Shown one piece after another: positions 35,331 through 45,795 of a DNA stretch of 64,000 bases (its first letter is position 1; each line of letters starts with the position of its first letter). The notes under the pieces were generated by a model. That model made no database searches and was not told the DNA's origin. It saw nothing but the letters and a program-made list of their open reading frames with translations. The stretch lies in the NCBI GenBank assembly GCA_016938735.1, contig JAFGUB010000008.1:124001-188000 (forward strand), in the 5' to 3' direction. The translations under genes and the position numbers were made by a program. This DNA comes from Campylobacterales bacterium. Its GTDB lineage: Bacteria; Campylobacterota; Campylobacteria; Campylobacterales; Sulfurimonadaceae.

Positions 35331-36401
35331 TTGCACTCCATCTACCATCTTTCACATATCGATCTCGACGGCTATAGCTGTCAGCTCGTGATGCGCTTCA
35401 CGCTCCACACCCTTTACATGTATAATGCCAACTACGGCACGGAAGTCATGGAGCGACTCGAAGAGATCCTCGAAGCGATCAAAAAACGCCAAGACCACAA
35501 TGCGACGATCCTCATCACCGACCTCAACCTCTACCCTGATGAGGCCAAATGGCTGGATGGCAGCGTCAAAAAACTCAAAGAGAGTGGATTTAATCTCAAA
35601 ATCACCCTGCTCGATCACCACGGCAGCGGCGAAAAGACGGCGCAGCAGTATCCGTGGTACTATCTCGACACCGCGCGCAGCGCGACCAAAATCACCTTTG
35701 ATTATGCGCTAGAGCACTTCGCACTGAATCCCCCGGCTTGGATGGGACCCTATGTCGCCGTGGTCAACGCCGTTGATTTGTGGAAACAGGAGGAACATGA
35801 GAACTTCGAATACGGTAAGGTCTGTATGCGCCTTATCAGCGAAACCAGAGAGCTCAACCGCACCATGTTTGCCAATGAAGACCGCGACTACAAACTGGCC
35901 TTACTGCAAGGTGCTGCCGATATGATGGATAGGCCGGATGCGCCGATCATACTTGACGAAGCGATCCACAAAATGAAAAAGGGCTATTTTCAGATCGATC
36001 AAGACGATACCCTAGATAACCTCTCAACGCGTAAAATCGTGGATCTCTTAGGAGCTAAGCGGAGCGAAATGACCATCTACTACAAAGGGTACAAAGGATT
36101 TTTGAGCTACGGTCTGGGCAATACCTCCATCATCGGCAACGGTTTTCTGAGCCGTTTTCCGGACTATGACTTCATTGTCGATATCAGCGGGCGCGGCACC
36201 ATGAGCTTTCGCGCCGACAACCGTGTCAATGTCGCTTTGATTGCATCGGAGTGGTCAGGCGGCGGCGGTCATCCCAACGCTGCGGGAGGAAGAATTCAGG
36301 GCTTTAAAGAGCAGTTTCGCTACGACAAGGTGAAACAGCAGATCCAAAACATCATCGATGCCAAAGAGTCGGTTGCCGGCCCCCTACCTTGTAAAGCCTG
36401 A
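35331..36401 (+). CDS. DHH-family phosphoesterase
   Basis: The 356-residue protein begins (TTG start, AAGGA upstream) HSIYHLSHIDLDGYSCQLVM, followed by ILITDLNLYPDE and LLDHHGSGEKT, the metal-binding motifs of DHH enzymes. A C-terminal GGGHPNAAGG motif (near residue 315) is typical of DHHA1. Relatives act on nano-RNA, cyclic dinucleotides or phosphoadenosine phosphate, and the substrate here is open. A TACATGTA (35415) is read as YMY. Confidence 0.88.
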   Translation: MHSIYHLSHIDLDGYSCQLVMRFTLHTLYMYNANYGTEVMERLEEILEAIKKRQDHNATILITDLNLYPDEAKWLDGSVKKLKESGFNLKITLLDHHGSGEKTAQQYPWYYLDTARSATKITFDYALEHFALNPPAWMGPYVAVVNAVDLWKQEEHENFEYGKVCMRLISETRELNRTMFANEDRDYKLALLQGAADMMDRPDAPIILDEAIHKMKKGYFQIDQDDTLDNLSTRKIVDLLGAKRSEMTIYYKGYKGFLSYGLGNTSIIGNGFLSRFPDYDFIVDISGRGTMSFRADNRVNVALIASEWSGGGGHPNAAGGRIQGFKEQFRYDKVKQQIQNIIDAKESVAGPLPCKA

Positions 36402-36404
36402 CCC

Positions 36405-36414
36405 TTACATGTAA
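36405..36414. repeat. TTACATGTAA palindrome between convergent DHH and amidase genes
   Basis: A perfect palindrome fills most of the 15-base space between two convergent stop codons, where a promoter role is unlikely. It argues against a purely promoter-linked function for the family. Confidence 0.9.
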
Positions 36415-36416
36415 CC

Positions 36417-37820
36417 TTACGGATTGTGTTTGAAATAGCGCACAATTCCTTCGGTCATCCCTTCTGCCAACAGTTTTTGATAGGCTGGGTCCACCATACG
36501 CTCAGCCTCTTTATAATGGGAGATAAACCCTACCTCAACCAATACTGCAGGCATTTGCGCCCCTACCAAGACCCAAAACGGACCTTCTCGAACTCCATTA
36601 TCCTTCACATCGCGGTACTTGCTCTGCACGCTTGCCAACATCCCACGCTGCAAATCGATGGCAAGCTTATTCGATGCAACAATCTTTTCACGGTTCAGAA
36701 AATTCAAAAAGTTGTTTTTGCCGAAAAAATTCATATCTTCGATCTCTTTGCTGTTTTCGACAGCTGCAACGTTGGCTGCACGTTCACTGCGCGAAGGTGA
36801 GAGAAAGTAGGTTTCAATTCCCTGCGCCAAACGCGCATTTTGGCTTGGCACGGAATTGGCGTGAATCGATACGAAGAGATCGGCCTTTTTATCGTTGGCA
36901 AACTTAGTGCGGTCGCGCAGGGAGACAAACTCATCGGTCGTTCGGGTGAGGTAGACCTTGATACCAACCTCTTCAAGCATCGTACGCATTAAACCAGCAA
37001 TCCGAAAAACAACACTCTTTTCACGATACTTTTTGTACCCAACCGCTCCTGCGTCTTTTCCTCCGTGCCCAGGATCAATGACCACCGTATACTTCTGTTT
37101 AAGCATGGGCACAGAGGGTTTGTTTTGAACCGACCCGGTCGCTTGGGACACCGTTCGACTATCCTTGTCGGACAAAGTCGTCGCTATCATCAGGCGTCTT
37201 CCTTCAAGCTCATAAGAGAGCGCTAAGGCATTACTGTGGCCTATCACCAAACGAATCGTTTTGAGATTATATTGAGCCAAGGAGATGCGATCGATCTTTT
37301 GATGGGAAAGAGAGATGCGATCATGTATAATTGCCACTATATCAAAAATATAGCGGTAATTTTTCTTTTTCTCATCAAGAATCGTGAAGTATTTTATATC
37401 GCTGCGTTGCAGCTCTCGGTCAAAAAGAAGAATCAACCGATCCTCTTCCCAGTAGCTTTTTTGCAGATGCAGCAGCGGCTTAAACCCCTGTTGTGAGGAG
37501 GTAGCACTCTTTGGCACGACGACCCTGTTTCGCGCTTGATCAAAGCGTGCAAGTTCTTTGCGGTAATGGGACACATCGATATGCAGACGGGTACCACTCG
37601 CAACGATCCCCCTAAGCGTCCGCTCCGTCAACGACGTATCCTCGTCCATCAGTGCGCGCAAATAAAGATTTTTATAGTCGTTGTAGGCACGAAACAGCTC
37701 TGTTTTGGAGGCACTTTTAACCGAGGCATCCGCGCGCGCTAATATCTCTTCGTTATTTACGGCATAAAGTGTTACATGTAACAGTTGCCACAGTATGACC
37801 CACCACACCCAAAAACGCAA
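36417..37820 (-). CDS. N-acetylmuramoyl-L-alanine amidase (AmiA/B/C type)
   Basis: The 467-residue protein has an N-terminal signal peptide (residues 1-20), an AMIN-like peptidoglycan/envelope-targeting region (about 110-220) and a C-terminal amidase_3 domain: VVIDPGHGGKDAGAVG near residue 250, SIHANSVP near 320, VLVEVGFISH near 432. It cuts septal peptidoglycan in the periplasm. A TACATGTA (37773) lies in the signal peptide and reads LLHV. Confidence 0.93.
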   Translation of the reverse strand: MRFWVWWVILWQLLHVTLYAVNNEEILARADASVKSASKTELFRAYNDYKNLYLRALMDEDTSLTERTLRGIVASGTRLHIDVSHYRKELARFDQARNRVVVPKSATSSQQGFKPLLHLQKSYWEEDRLILLFDRELQRSDIKYFTILDEKKKNYRYIFDIVAIIHDRISLSHQKIDRISLAQYNLKTIRLVIGHSNALALSYELEGRRLMIATTLSDKDSRTVSQATGSVQNKPSVPMLKQKYTVVIDPGHGGKDAGAVGYKKYREKSVVFRIAGLMRTMLEEVGIKVYLTRTTDEFVSLRDRTKFANDKKADLFVSIHANSVPSQNARLAQGIETYFLSPSRSERAANVAAVENSKEIEDMNFFGKNNFLNFLNREKIVASNKLAIDLQRGMLASVQSKYRDVKDNGVREGPFWVLVGAQMPAVLVEVGFISHYKEAERMVDPAYQKLLAEGMTEGIVRYFKHNP

Positions 37821-37824
37821 AGGA

Positions 37825-38916
37825 TCACTCCCCTTGCGTGAGTCTGCGCATCAGTTCCTTGACGGAGATGAGCTCGGTGATACGATACCCGTTCGTACCC
37901 GAAAAGAAGAGCCCCAATTCCATATTGCCAAGATAGGCATCGCTGAGTCGATCGGCGATACAAAAACCGACCTCTTTGGCTTCAACACCACGATTACAAG
38001 GTGCTACGCAGTTGGAGATACACTTGATATCCGGCCCCGTTCGGGTCTCGATCAGACGCGTCAAAGGGCTAATGACGCCACGCGCCGGATACCCTACAGG
38101 AGACTTCATAAGCTGTATATCTTCGGCTTTGGCATTGATGAGTACCTGCTTGAGATTCTCATGTGCGTCGCACTCAAAAGTACCGATAAAACGCGTTCCC
38201 ATCTGAACACCGGCAGCACCCAGAGCCATCATCGCATCAATGTCGTTTTTGTCCCATATACCGCCTGCGGCAAAAACCGGGATGTCACCCCACTGAGCGG
38301 CCTCTTCTACAACAGGACGTACGAGATGCTCTAGCTGGTTCTCCTCTAGTGCGCACTGCTCATAGGTAAATCCCTGATGTCCGCCGCTTTTGGGTCCTTC
38401 AAGCACCACGGCGTCGGGCAGTCGGTTGTAGCGCATCTGCCAGCGCTTGCAGATGATCTTGAGCGCTTTGGCCGATGAAACAATAGGCACCAGTGCTACA
38501 TCAGGAAAATCTGCCGTAAATTCAGGCATATTCGTCGGTAACCCCGCACCGGTGATGATAATGTCGGCACCCGCCTCGCAGGCATCATGCACCACTCTAC
38601 CGTAATCATTAATCGCATACAGTACGTTACAGCCCAACGGACGGTCACCGCAGATTTTACGCGCATTCTCAAAAATGGCAAAAAGAGCCTCTTTCGAATA
38701 GAAGTTGGCAGTATCCAGCGGCCGATCCGCGACCAGCTTTTTGACGTGACTCTTTTGCTCGTAATAGCCCGTACCGACTGCGCTGATAATCCCAAGGCCG
38801 CCCTCAAGCGAAACATGTCCGGCAAGCCGATCCCAACTGATACCGACGCCCATACCACCTTGGATAATAGGAACTTCTATAGTGTGCTTGCCAATTTTGA
38901 CCGATTTAAAACTCAT
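37825..38916 (-). CDS. Nitronate monooxygenase (2-nitropropane dioxygenase family)
   Basis: The 363-residue FMN-type TIM barrel has [27 protein letters not shown] near the start, [11 protein letters not shown] near residue 172 and [28 protein letters not shown] near 220. The family oxidises nitronates or serves as enoyl reductase-like flavoproteins, and the true substrate is unknown. It overlaps tyrS by four bases and precedes the amidase by four. Confidence 0.9.
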   Translation of the reverse strand: MSFKSVKIGKHTIEVPIIQGGMGVGISWDRLAGHVSLEGGLGIISAVGTGYYEQKSHVKKLVADRPLDTANFYSKEALFAIFENARKICGDRPLGCNVLYAINDYGRVVHDACEAGADIIITGAGLPTNMPEFTADFPDVALVPIVSSAKALKIICKRWQMRYNRLPDAVVLEGPKSGGHQGFTYEQCALEENQLEHLVRPVVEEAAQWGDIPVFAAGGIWDKNDIDAMMALGAAGVQMGTRFIGTFECDAHENLKQVLINAKAEDIQLMKSPVGYPARGVISPLTRLIETRTGPDIKCISNCVAPCNRGVEAKEVGFCIADRLSDAYLGNMELGLFFSGTNGYRITELISVKELMRRLTQGE

Positions 38917-40115
38917 GAATGTACCTTTAATCGCGCGAACTTGCGCTTTCCGATCTGCACTACATACTCGCCTTGCTGTAGTTGCATCTGATCGTCTTCG
39001 ATCTTTTGCTGATCGATCTTGACTGCACCTTGCTTGATATCACGTCTGCCTTGCGTCGTAGAGGGAGTGAGACCCGCATCTTGCAGCGCTTTAGCGATCC
39101 AGATGGGGCCGACGCATTCAAAGGTCTCAATATCACTTGGGATTTCGCTTTTGGCGTGTACGCGCTCAAATTCCGCCTTGGCCTCTGCCGCCGAAGCTTC
39201 ACCGTGAAAACGTGCCACGATCTCGAGCGCAAGCATCTCCTTCACCGCCTTTGGGTGGAGCGTCTGCGCCTTAACATCCTCTCGAAGCCCCTCGATCTCC
39301 ACAAGAGTTTTCGTACTCAGCAGCTCGTAGTAGCGCCACATCAGCTCATCGCTGATACTCAGCACCTTGCCGAACATATCGTTGGGGTGTTCCGCAACAG
39401 CGATGTAGTTACCCAGAGACTTACTCATTTTCTGTACACCGTCAAGCCCCTCAAGAATCGGCATCATCAACACAGCCTGCTCTTTGCCGGTCTGATAGGT
39501 TCGCTGTAGATGGCGCCCCATCAAAAGATTGAACTTCTGATCGGTACCGCCGATCTCAATATCGCTGCGCAGATGGACACTGTCGTAGCCCTGTAACAGC
39601 GGATAGAGAAATTCGCTGATAGAGATCGAAGTACCACTTTTGTAGCGCTTCTCGAAATCGTCACGCTCCAACATCCGCGCCACGTTAAAGGTCGTGGTAA
39701 GCTCAATCATGCCTGCAGCACCCAAAGGATTGATCCATTCGGAATTAAACACTACTTCGGTCTGCTCGGGCTTCAGTATCTTAAAGACCTGCGCTTCATA
39801 GGTTTTCGCATTTTGGGCGATATCGGCCGGAAGAAGTTTTTTGCGGGTTTCACTTTTACCGGTAGGATCGCCGATCTGCGCGGTAAAGTCACCAATTAAA
39901 AACTGAATGTGCGCACCATATTTCTGAAAAGTCGCCAGTTTTTGTAGGAGCACAGTATGTCCTAAATGCAGATCAGGTGCGGTCGGATCAAATCCTGCCT
40001 TGACGGTATAGATCTTACCTTCGTTGTAATAAGCCTTAAGCAACCCTACAATTCGCTCTTCATCGATAATTTCCGCACTCCCGCGGCGAATCTCTCGTAA
40101 TGCCTCTTCAATCAT
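38913..40115 (-). CDS. tyrS: Tyrosyl-tRNA synthetase
   Basis: The 400-residue class I synthetase has the HIGH-type motif HLGHTVLL near residue 50 and KMSKS near residue 236, with a C-terminal S4 RNA-binding domain ([15 protein letters not shown]). It charges tRNA-Tyr. It is 11 bases after spoT in a run of housekeeping genes. Confidence 0.97.
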   Translation of the reverse strand: MIEEALREIRRGSAEIIDEERIVGLLKAYYNEGKIYTVKAGFDPTAPDLHLGHTVLLQKLATFQKYGAHIQFLIGDFTAQIGDPTGKSETRKKLLPADIAQNAKTYEAQVFKILKPEQTEVVFNSEWINPLGAAGMIELTTTFNVARMLERDDFEKRYKSGTSISISEFLYPLLQGYDSVHLRSDIEIGGTDQKFNLLMGRHLQRTYQTGKEQAVLMMPILEGLDGVQKMSKSLGNYIAVAEHPNDMFGKVLSISDELMWRYYELLSTKTLVEIEGLREDVKAQTLHPKAVKEMLALEIVARFHGEASAAEAKAEFERVHAKSEIPSDIETFECVGPIWIAKALQDAGLTPSTTQGRRDIKQGAVKIDQQKIEDDQMQLQQGEYVVQIGKRKFARLKVHS

Positions 40116-40126
40116 TCTGATCCTGT

Positions 40127-42295
40127 CTATCTGCTGCGATACGCATCATCCGTACGGAAAAACTGTATCACTTTGATTTTCTGCTCAATTTTACCGCGCA
40201 AGCGATTAATATCCCCTTCCGGGTTCTGGAACTCGATCTCGCACAGCTGAATATACTCCTGTTTCTCCTTGCCGAGTTCGATACTGTTGATATCACATCC
40301 CAGCTTTGCCAGCTCTGTGAGAAAATCGGCCAAAGCCCCTTTGGCACTCTGCATACTGACGATCATGTGATAGTGATGAATCATCTGCGTCACCCAGCGC
40401 ACAAAAAGCATCGGCTCGTGGCGCTCGATCATCGCTCCTGCAGTTTTGCACATTTTGTGATGAACATGCGCCTTGGCGTTGTGGATAAACGCTACCACTT
40501 CGTCTCCGGTTTTAGGATGGCAACAGTAATCAAAGACGGCAGCACTGACGGTTTGATTGCTCAAAAACTCTAAGCTGCCGAATTGATAGGATTTAAGGCG
40601 AAAACGATTGGAGCGTAAAAAACCCTTAAAACGGCTACGTTGGCGGTACTCGTCTTCGTACTTGCGTACCACCTCTTTGAGTTTTTCGCTCTCTTTGGCA
40701 AGCTTGGATCGATTTTCACAGCAGTGGGTGTGCTCCAGCCAATGTTCCGTTTGCGCGGCATTGGCGGCGATAATCGTTGCCAAAATATTGATGCCGCTCA
40801 TCGCATCAATATTGCGCAGTCTGGCATTACAGTTGGCACGAATGCTCGACTTGGCGCGGGAGGTTTTAACCGCATCAATCCAACTGCATCGGGGCAGTTT
40901 TTCATCCCCCGTAATGATATTCACGATATCGCCGTTGTGCAGTTCACTTAGCAAACTCGCCTTCTCTTTATTGATCAGACACCCCTCGGCCTTATCGCCT
41001 ACTTCGGTATGCACCGCGTACGCAAAATCAAGCGCCACGGCACCCCTTGGAAGCGTAAAAGCGCGTCCCTTGGGCGAAAAGACACTAATGTCTTCACTGT
41101 AAAGATCATTCTTGATTAGCTCATAAAACTCTTCGACCGATTCATTTTGGTACTGAAGGTTATTGAGCCAGTCCAAATTGATGCCACTACTGCCGCTTTT
41201 GTATTTCCAGTGCGCCGCTACGCCCAACTCTGCGGTTTTATGCATCTCATAGGTGCGGATCTGTACCTCAAAGATGGCCGTATGATCAAATACCGTGGTA
41301 TGTAACGTCTGATAACCGTTATCTTTGGCCAAAGCGATATAGTCTTTAAATCTGGAGCTAAGCGGCTGAAAATTTAGATGTACCAGCCCCAACACCGTAT
41401 AACAATCCAATGGGCGCTTGAGCAAAATACGTACTGCAAGCAAATCCAAAATCTCATCGATGCCGATCCCTTTGCGCTGCATTTTGAGATAGATAGAGTA
41501 ATGGTGCTTTACCCGACCGATAATCTCAAACTCATCATCATTAAAACCGTTTTCCAGCAGCATCTGATAGAGGCGATGGCGAAAGGCGTTGAGCTTGAGT
41601 TCAATGGCGTGGTAGTTGGTATCCAAATAGGAATCAATCTTGCGCTCCTCCTCGGGGAAGAGATAGTGAAAGCTCAAATCTTCCAGCATCTTTTTCAAAA
41701 AGGAGATACCGAGCCGATGCGCAATCGGTGCATAAACGACCAATGTCTCTTCGGCGATGCGATGCTGCTTGTGCGGCGGCAGAGCACCGAGGGTCAGCAT
41801 ATTGTGCAGACGGTCGCAGAGTTTAACGACCAAAACCCTCACATCTTCAATCGATGCCAGAAGCATTTTGCGAAATGAGAGCGCCGAAACGACCAACTTT
41901 TCGTTGGAGTTGGATGCCACTAATTCAGCATCGCGTATGTGGTCGATTTTGGTCATTCCCTCAACGAGATGCGCAACATCCGCTCCGTAATCTGATCTGA
42001 TCTGATCGATGGTACAGGCCGTATCTTCGACCAGATCGTGCATCAAAGCCGCTAAGACCATCGATTCATCTTCTGTCATGGTACCAACGATTGAAGCGAC
42101 CAGAATGGGATGAATAATGTAGGGTTCGCCACTACGGCGAAATTGTCCTTCGTGTCCCGTAATGGCAAAATCGAGTGCTTTTTTGATGGCTGCAGTAGGA
42201 TTGATGACACCATAGAGGTGTTCAGTGGCAGCCTCTAGCGTATGGATGTAACGCAACTTCTCCAAATCAATGGAGTGCAACAGCCTTGAGGTCAA
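40127..42295 (-). CDS. spoT: Bifunctional (p)ppGpp synthetase/hydrolase
   Basis: The 722-residue RelA/SpoT homologue has an HD hydrolase domain with MHDLVEDT (near residue 87), a synthetase domain ([41 protein letters not shown]), a TGS domain ([25 protein letters not shown]) and a C-terminal ACT-like region. The hydrolase motifs are intact, so it probably both makes and degrades the alarmone. It is followed by tyrS and preceded 9 bases upstream by rpoZ. Confidence 0.95.
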   Translation of the reverse strand: MTSRLLHSIDLEKLRYIHTLEAATEHLYGVINPTAAIKKALDFAITGHEGQFRRSGEPYIIHPILVASIVGTMTEDESMVLAALMHDLVEDTACTIDQIRSDYGADVAHLVEGMTKIDHIRDAELVASNSNEKLVVSALSFRKMLLASIEDVRVLVVKLCDRLHNMLTLGALPPHKQHRIAEETLVVYAPIAHRLGISFLKKMLEDLSFHYLFPEEERKIDSYLDTNYHAIELKLNAFRHRLYQMLLENGFNDDEFEIIGRVKHHYSIYLKMQRKGIGIDEILDLLAVRILLKRPLDCYTVLGLVHLNFQPLSSRFKDYIALAKDNGYQTLHTTVFDHTAIFEVQIRTYEMHKTAELGVAAHWKYKSGSSGINLDWLNNLQYQNESVEEFYELIKNDLYSEDISVFSPKGRAFTLPRGAVALDFAYAVHTEVGDKAEGCLINKEKASLLSELHNGDIVNIITGDEKLPRCSWIDAVKTSRAKSSIRANCNARLRNIDAMSGINILATIIAANAAQTEHWLEHTHCCENRSKLAKESEKLKEVVRKYEDEYRQRSRFKGFLRSNRFRLKSYQFGSLEFLSNQTVSAAVFDYCCHPKTGDEVVAFIHNAKAHVHHKMCKTAGAMIERHEPMLFVRWVTQMIHHYHMIVSMQSAKGALADFLTELAKLGCDINSIELGKEKQEYIQLCEIEFQNPEGDINRLRGKIEQKIKVIQFFRTDDAYRSR

Positions 42296-42304
42296 AGCAA
42301 AATG

Positions 42305-42520
42305 CTATTTGCTAGAGATAAAACCGGAGACGCCGATGGCGCCTTCTGCGATCTCCATCAGTGCCAAATCGGCGTTTTTCATGGACTTAAGATCGATATT
42401 GAGTCGGCTGTGTGCACCGTTTTCAAGCTCTTGTGATCGCTTTGCCACAGCGAGTGCGAGTTGATAACGATCGATATTGGCAGTTTGTAGCGCTTTAGCG
42501 GTAAGTTGTTCGAGTCTCAT
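42305..42520 (-). CDS. rpoZ: RNA polymerase omega subunit
   Basis: The 71-residue protein (MRLEQLTAKALQTANIDRYQLALAVAKRSQEL...) matches omega. The ATG at 42520 follows AAGGAG with good spacing; a longer frame reaching into pyrH is rejected. Its neighbours spoT and pyrH form a familiar gene order. Confidence 0.93.
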   Translation of the reverse strand: MRLEQLTAKALQTANIDRYQLALAVAKRSQELENGAHSRLNIDLKSMKNADLALMEIAEGAIGVSGFISSK

Positions 42521-42530
42521 AATTGTCTCC

Positions 42531-43337
<807 letters not shown>

Positions 43338-43344
43338 TCAACAC

Positions 43345-43449
43345 TTACTTCTGCTTGATGCGCAATTGAACGAAGAGAGATAAAGCCCCGATGCCTACCG
43401 CAAAGAGTGCGGTGACGGTAGCAAGACTCTGCATGATTGTATAATCCAA
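43345..43449 (-). CDS. 34-residue predicted membrane peptide
   Basis: A TTG start at 43449 sits 6 bases after a perfect AAGGAG and opens a 34-residue frame (DYTIMQSLATVTALFAVGIG..., ending RIKQK). It is one hydrophobic helix followed by a basic end, so it is probably an inner-membrane peptide. A TACAAT-type -10 lies upstream and a hairpin terminator downstream, giving a complete small transcription unit. The function is unknown; an in-frame ATG five codons later has no ribosome binding site. Confidence 0.6.
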   Translation of the reverse strand: MDYTIMQSLATVTALFAVGIGALSLFVQLRIKQK

Positions 43450-43535
43450 TGTAGACTCCTTGTAACCTTTTTGTAATTTTTTAGTAACCGCATTGTATCA
43501 TAAAGCTATGAAAAAATAGTAAATTACTTTAAAAG

Positions 43536-43565
43536 TTGCAAAAATTGTGCACAGTGACGTATAAT
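43536..43565 (+). promoter_or_regulatory. Sigma-70-like promoter of a possible leaderless gene
   Basis: TTGCAA (43536-43541) and TATAAT (43560-43565) are 18 bases apart. The start codon at 43572 is 6 bases past the -10, so transcription would begin at or next to the ATG. Confidence 0.6.
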
Positions 43566-43571
43566 CATGTC

Positions 43572-43832
43572 ATGACAAAAAAAGAGATGTTCAAAATCTG
43601 GCGATTATCGGGCTATACCGGCACACAAAGCGATCTTTCGCACCACTGTTTCAATCTCAAAGGCAACCGTATGACTACACTTAAAGAGGATGAAAAAGTG
43701 CCCAAGCATTGGACGACCATCACGCTGATGGCGCAAATGCTCTTTGAAAACGGGATGGATGCAGATCAGATCGTGGAGCGCTTGCAGTACAAGAAGAGCG
43801 AAACGAAAAAAACGAAGCGTCAGCCGATGTAA
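43572..43832 (+). CDS. 86-residue protein of unknown function, probably leaderless
   Basis: The protein begins MTKKEMFKIWRLSGYTG and is basic, with a helical C-terminal half ending in a Lys-rich tail (KKSETKKTKRQPM). A TTG start at 43536 would coincide with the -35 hexamer and is rejected. No ribosome binding site precedes the ATG, consistent with a leaderless message. The end overlaps the convergent OlsF-like gene by 13 bases. I do not recognise the family. Confidence 0.65.
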   Translation: MTKKEMFKIWRLSGYTGTQSDLSHHCFNLKGNRMTTLKEDEKVPKHWTTITLMAQMLFENGMDADQIVERLQYKKSETKKTKRQPM

Positions 43833-45532
43833 CGCTTACGCTTTGACTCCTTGAGTTTAAGCAGATCGACGACCAAGAAGCCGTCTACGCAGTTATCGAA
43901 GTCGCGATCAATGCCGAAATCGAAAAATTGCACTCCACCCTCTTCACACAGGTCGCTGTACTGTTTATAAAGCGTGGGAATCGCATAACCCATCTCTTGT
44001 AGAATATTTTTGAGCCGCACGACGTCTTCACGGTATTCATTACATGTAAAGAGGGTTTCAAAATAGCGTCGACGTTCACTGCCAAGCACATAAGACTCTT
44101 TATGGCGTACGCCCTCGCTTTGCGCCGGAAAATAGGTCGAATAGAAAAAGACCAGCAGCGCTACAGCCTCGTCGCTGTAGGCGCGCGAAATGCTGACGGG
44201 ACCGAACATGTAGCGGATCTCGGGGTTCGTGCGCAAATAGGCGCCGATCCCCTGCCACAGATAATCCAGCGCGCGCGAGTTCCAGTAACGCGGCTGCACG
44301 AAACTGCGCCCCAGCTCGATGCCGTTTTGAAAATAGCGTCCGAAGGCTTCACTGTAATCAAAGAGCGTCGATGTGTAGAGCCCGTCAAGCTCTAGCATGT
44401 CGATGATCTCCTGCGCCTTAGCGATGCGGTATGAACCTACGATCTCCAGATCTTTCTCATCCCACAGTACGATGTGTTCGTAAAAATAGTCGTATTCGTC
44501 CAGATCGCGCTTTTTGCCGCTCCCCTCTTTAACCTGACGAAAGCTGATTTCGCGCAAGCGGCCGATCTCTTTGATGATGGGGTTCTCCTCTTCGTTACGA
44601 TAGAGATAGATCTTTTTGCCGTCACTCGTTTCACCCAGCGCTTTGGCGTTTTGCAGTTCGCGTTTGAGCTCCTGGCGACTCTCGGCGAGTGCAATAGGGT
44701 TGAAGGTTTTAAAAAGCCCGCGCCGTTTTTTGGCAACACGGTAAAAGTGCTTGCGAAAGAGTTTGACCCGATCATTGAGGGTCATCGAGCCAATTTCGTA
44801 GCTCTCATACGGGATGCTCTTGCCGATGCGAAAGCCGATGCTTTTATCATGGTACTTGAACATCTCATGCGGAATGGTCGCCGTCGCGAGTGCCTTGCTC
44901 ATCATAGAGAGCAGATAAAAGGTGCGCGAATTTTTCGCCTCAATAAAGATGGGCAAAATCGGCGCTTGAGTCTTTTGCGCGATCTTGAGAAAACCACTGC
45001 GCCACCTAGTGTCTTTGATGCCGCTAGGGCGCGCACGGCTTACTTCGCCGGATGGAAAGATGATGACCGCTTGCTCTTTCGCAAGCGCGTCATAGATCGC
45101 TTCGACCGAACTGCGCTCCATCTTGCCGCGCACGTTTTCGATGGGGATGAGCACATCGCGCAGGTTCTCAAAGCCGCTCAGAAAATTCGATGCCACCACC
45201 TTGACATCTTTGCGCACGTCACTGATGACGTGCAACAGCGCGAGCGCGTCGAGCGCGCCGAGAGGGTGGTTAGCAATGATAACGCACTTGCCGTAAGAGG
45301 GGATGCGGTCTAGCTCGTTTTTGTTGATCATGATATCGAGATTGAAGTGCTCCAAAATCGCCTCGATGAAGCCAAAAGCGTCACGATGCGCATGACGCTC
45401 CAAAAAAGCGTTGATCTCATTTTCATGAAAGAGACGTTTGAAAAAAGCCACAATGCCCTGACGGATCAGGTGCGGAATTTTTTCAAACGACGGGTAGTTG
45501 TGCGTAAAATAACTTTCGACGGAAATCGCCAT
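43820..45532 (-). CDS. OlsF-like bifunctional acyltransferase (PlsC-type plus GNAT-type)
   Basis: The 570-residue protein has an N-terminal phospholipid acyltransferase domain with VIIANHPLGALDALAL near residue 85 and FPSGEVSRARP near 160. Its C-terminal half resembles OlsB/hemolysin-type N-acyltransferases (LGRSFVQPRYWNSRALDYLWQGIGAYL near 410). In Serratia and some Bacteroidetes, OlsF with this layout makes ornithine lipid in two steps. This gene may make such a phosphate-free lipid. A TACATGTA (44041) is read as TCN. Confidence 0.8.
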   Translation of the reverse strand: MAISVESYFTHNYPSFEKIPHLIRQGIVAFFKRLFHENEINAFLERHAHRDAFGFIEAILEHFNLDIMINKNELDRIPSYGKCVIIANHPLGALDALALLHVISDVRKDVKVVASNFLSGFENLRDVLIPIENVRGKMERSSVEAIYDALAKEQAVIIFPSGEVSRARPSGIKDTRWRSGFLKIAQKTQAPILPIFIEAKNSRTFYLLSMMSKALATATIPHEMFKYHDKSIGFRIGKSIPYESYEIGSMTLNDRVKLFRKHFYRVAKKRRGLFKTFNPIALAESRQELKRELQNAKALGETSDGKKIYLYRNEEENPIIKEIGRLREISFRQVKEGSGKKRDLDEYDYFYEHIVLWDEKDLEIVGSYRIAKAQEIIDMLELDGLYTSTLFDYSEAFGRYFQNGIELGRSFVQPRYWNSRALDYLWQGIGAYLRTNPEIRYMFGPVSISRAYSDEAVALLVFFYSTYFPAQSEGVRHKESYVLGSERRRYFETLFTCNEYREDVVRLKNILQEMGYAIPTLYKQYSDLCEEGGVQFFDFGIDRDFDNCVDGFLVVDLLKLKESKRKRYIG

Positions 45533-45534
45533 AA

Positions 45535-45711
45535 TTAAGCCACCATGTAGATATCGACCAAAGCTTCAGCGACGCTGCAGATCTCTTCACCCTCCACCAT
45601 TTGCGTTTCGACAAACTCCCACTCTTCGTCAATAATACTGTGGGCTTCAGAAAGATTCATACCGTAAGTTTTGACGAGATAGGCGGCGAGCTGGTGGGCG
45701 AAAAGAGGCAT
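45535..45711 (-). CDS. Small protein of unknown function upstream of the OlsF-like gene
   Basis: The 58-residue acidic helical protein (MPLFAHQLAAYLVKTYGMNLSEA...) starts at an ATG after AAGGATC. A longer start at 45750 lacks a ribosome binding site. It ends two bases before the acyltransferase gene, so the two are likely cotranscribed. No known domain is recognised. Confidence 0.65.
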   Translation of the reverse strand: MPLFAHQLAAYLVKTYGMNLSEAHSIIDEEWEFVETQMVEGEEICSVAEALVDIYMVA

Positions 45712-45773
45712 CGTTGATCCTTTGAAGATCGTTTTAGATGCCGGTATCATAAAAAATGATTATTTCTTAACGA

Positions 45774-45783
45774 TTACATGTAA
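45774..45783. repeat. TTACATGTAA palindrome downstream of arsB and upstream of the 58-residue gene
   Basis: A perfect palindrome in the 84-base space between two minus-strand genes. It lies 13 bases past the arsB stop. Confidence 0.9.
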
Positions 45784-45795
45784 AGCGCGATGACG

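Noticed and set aside
43536-43571. TTG start extending the 86-residue gene
   Set aside because: The TTG is part of a TTGCAA -35 hexamer with a TATAAT 18 bases downstream.
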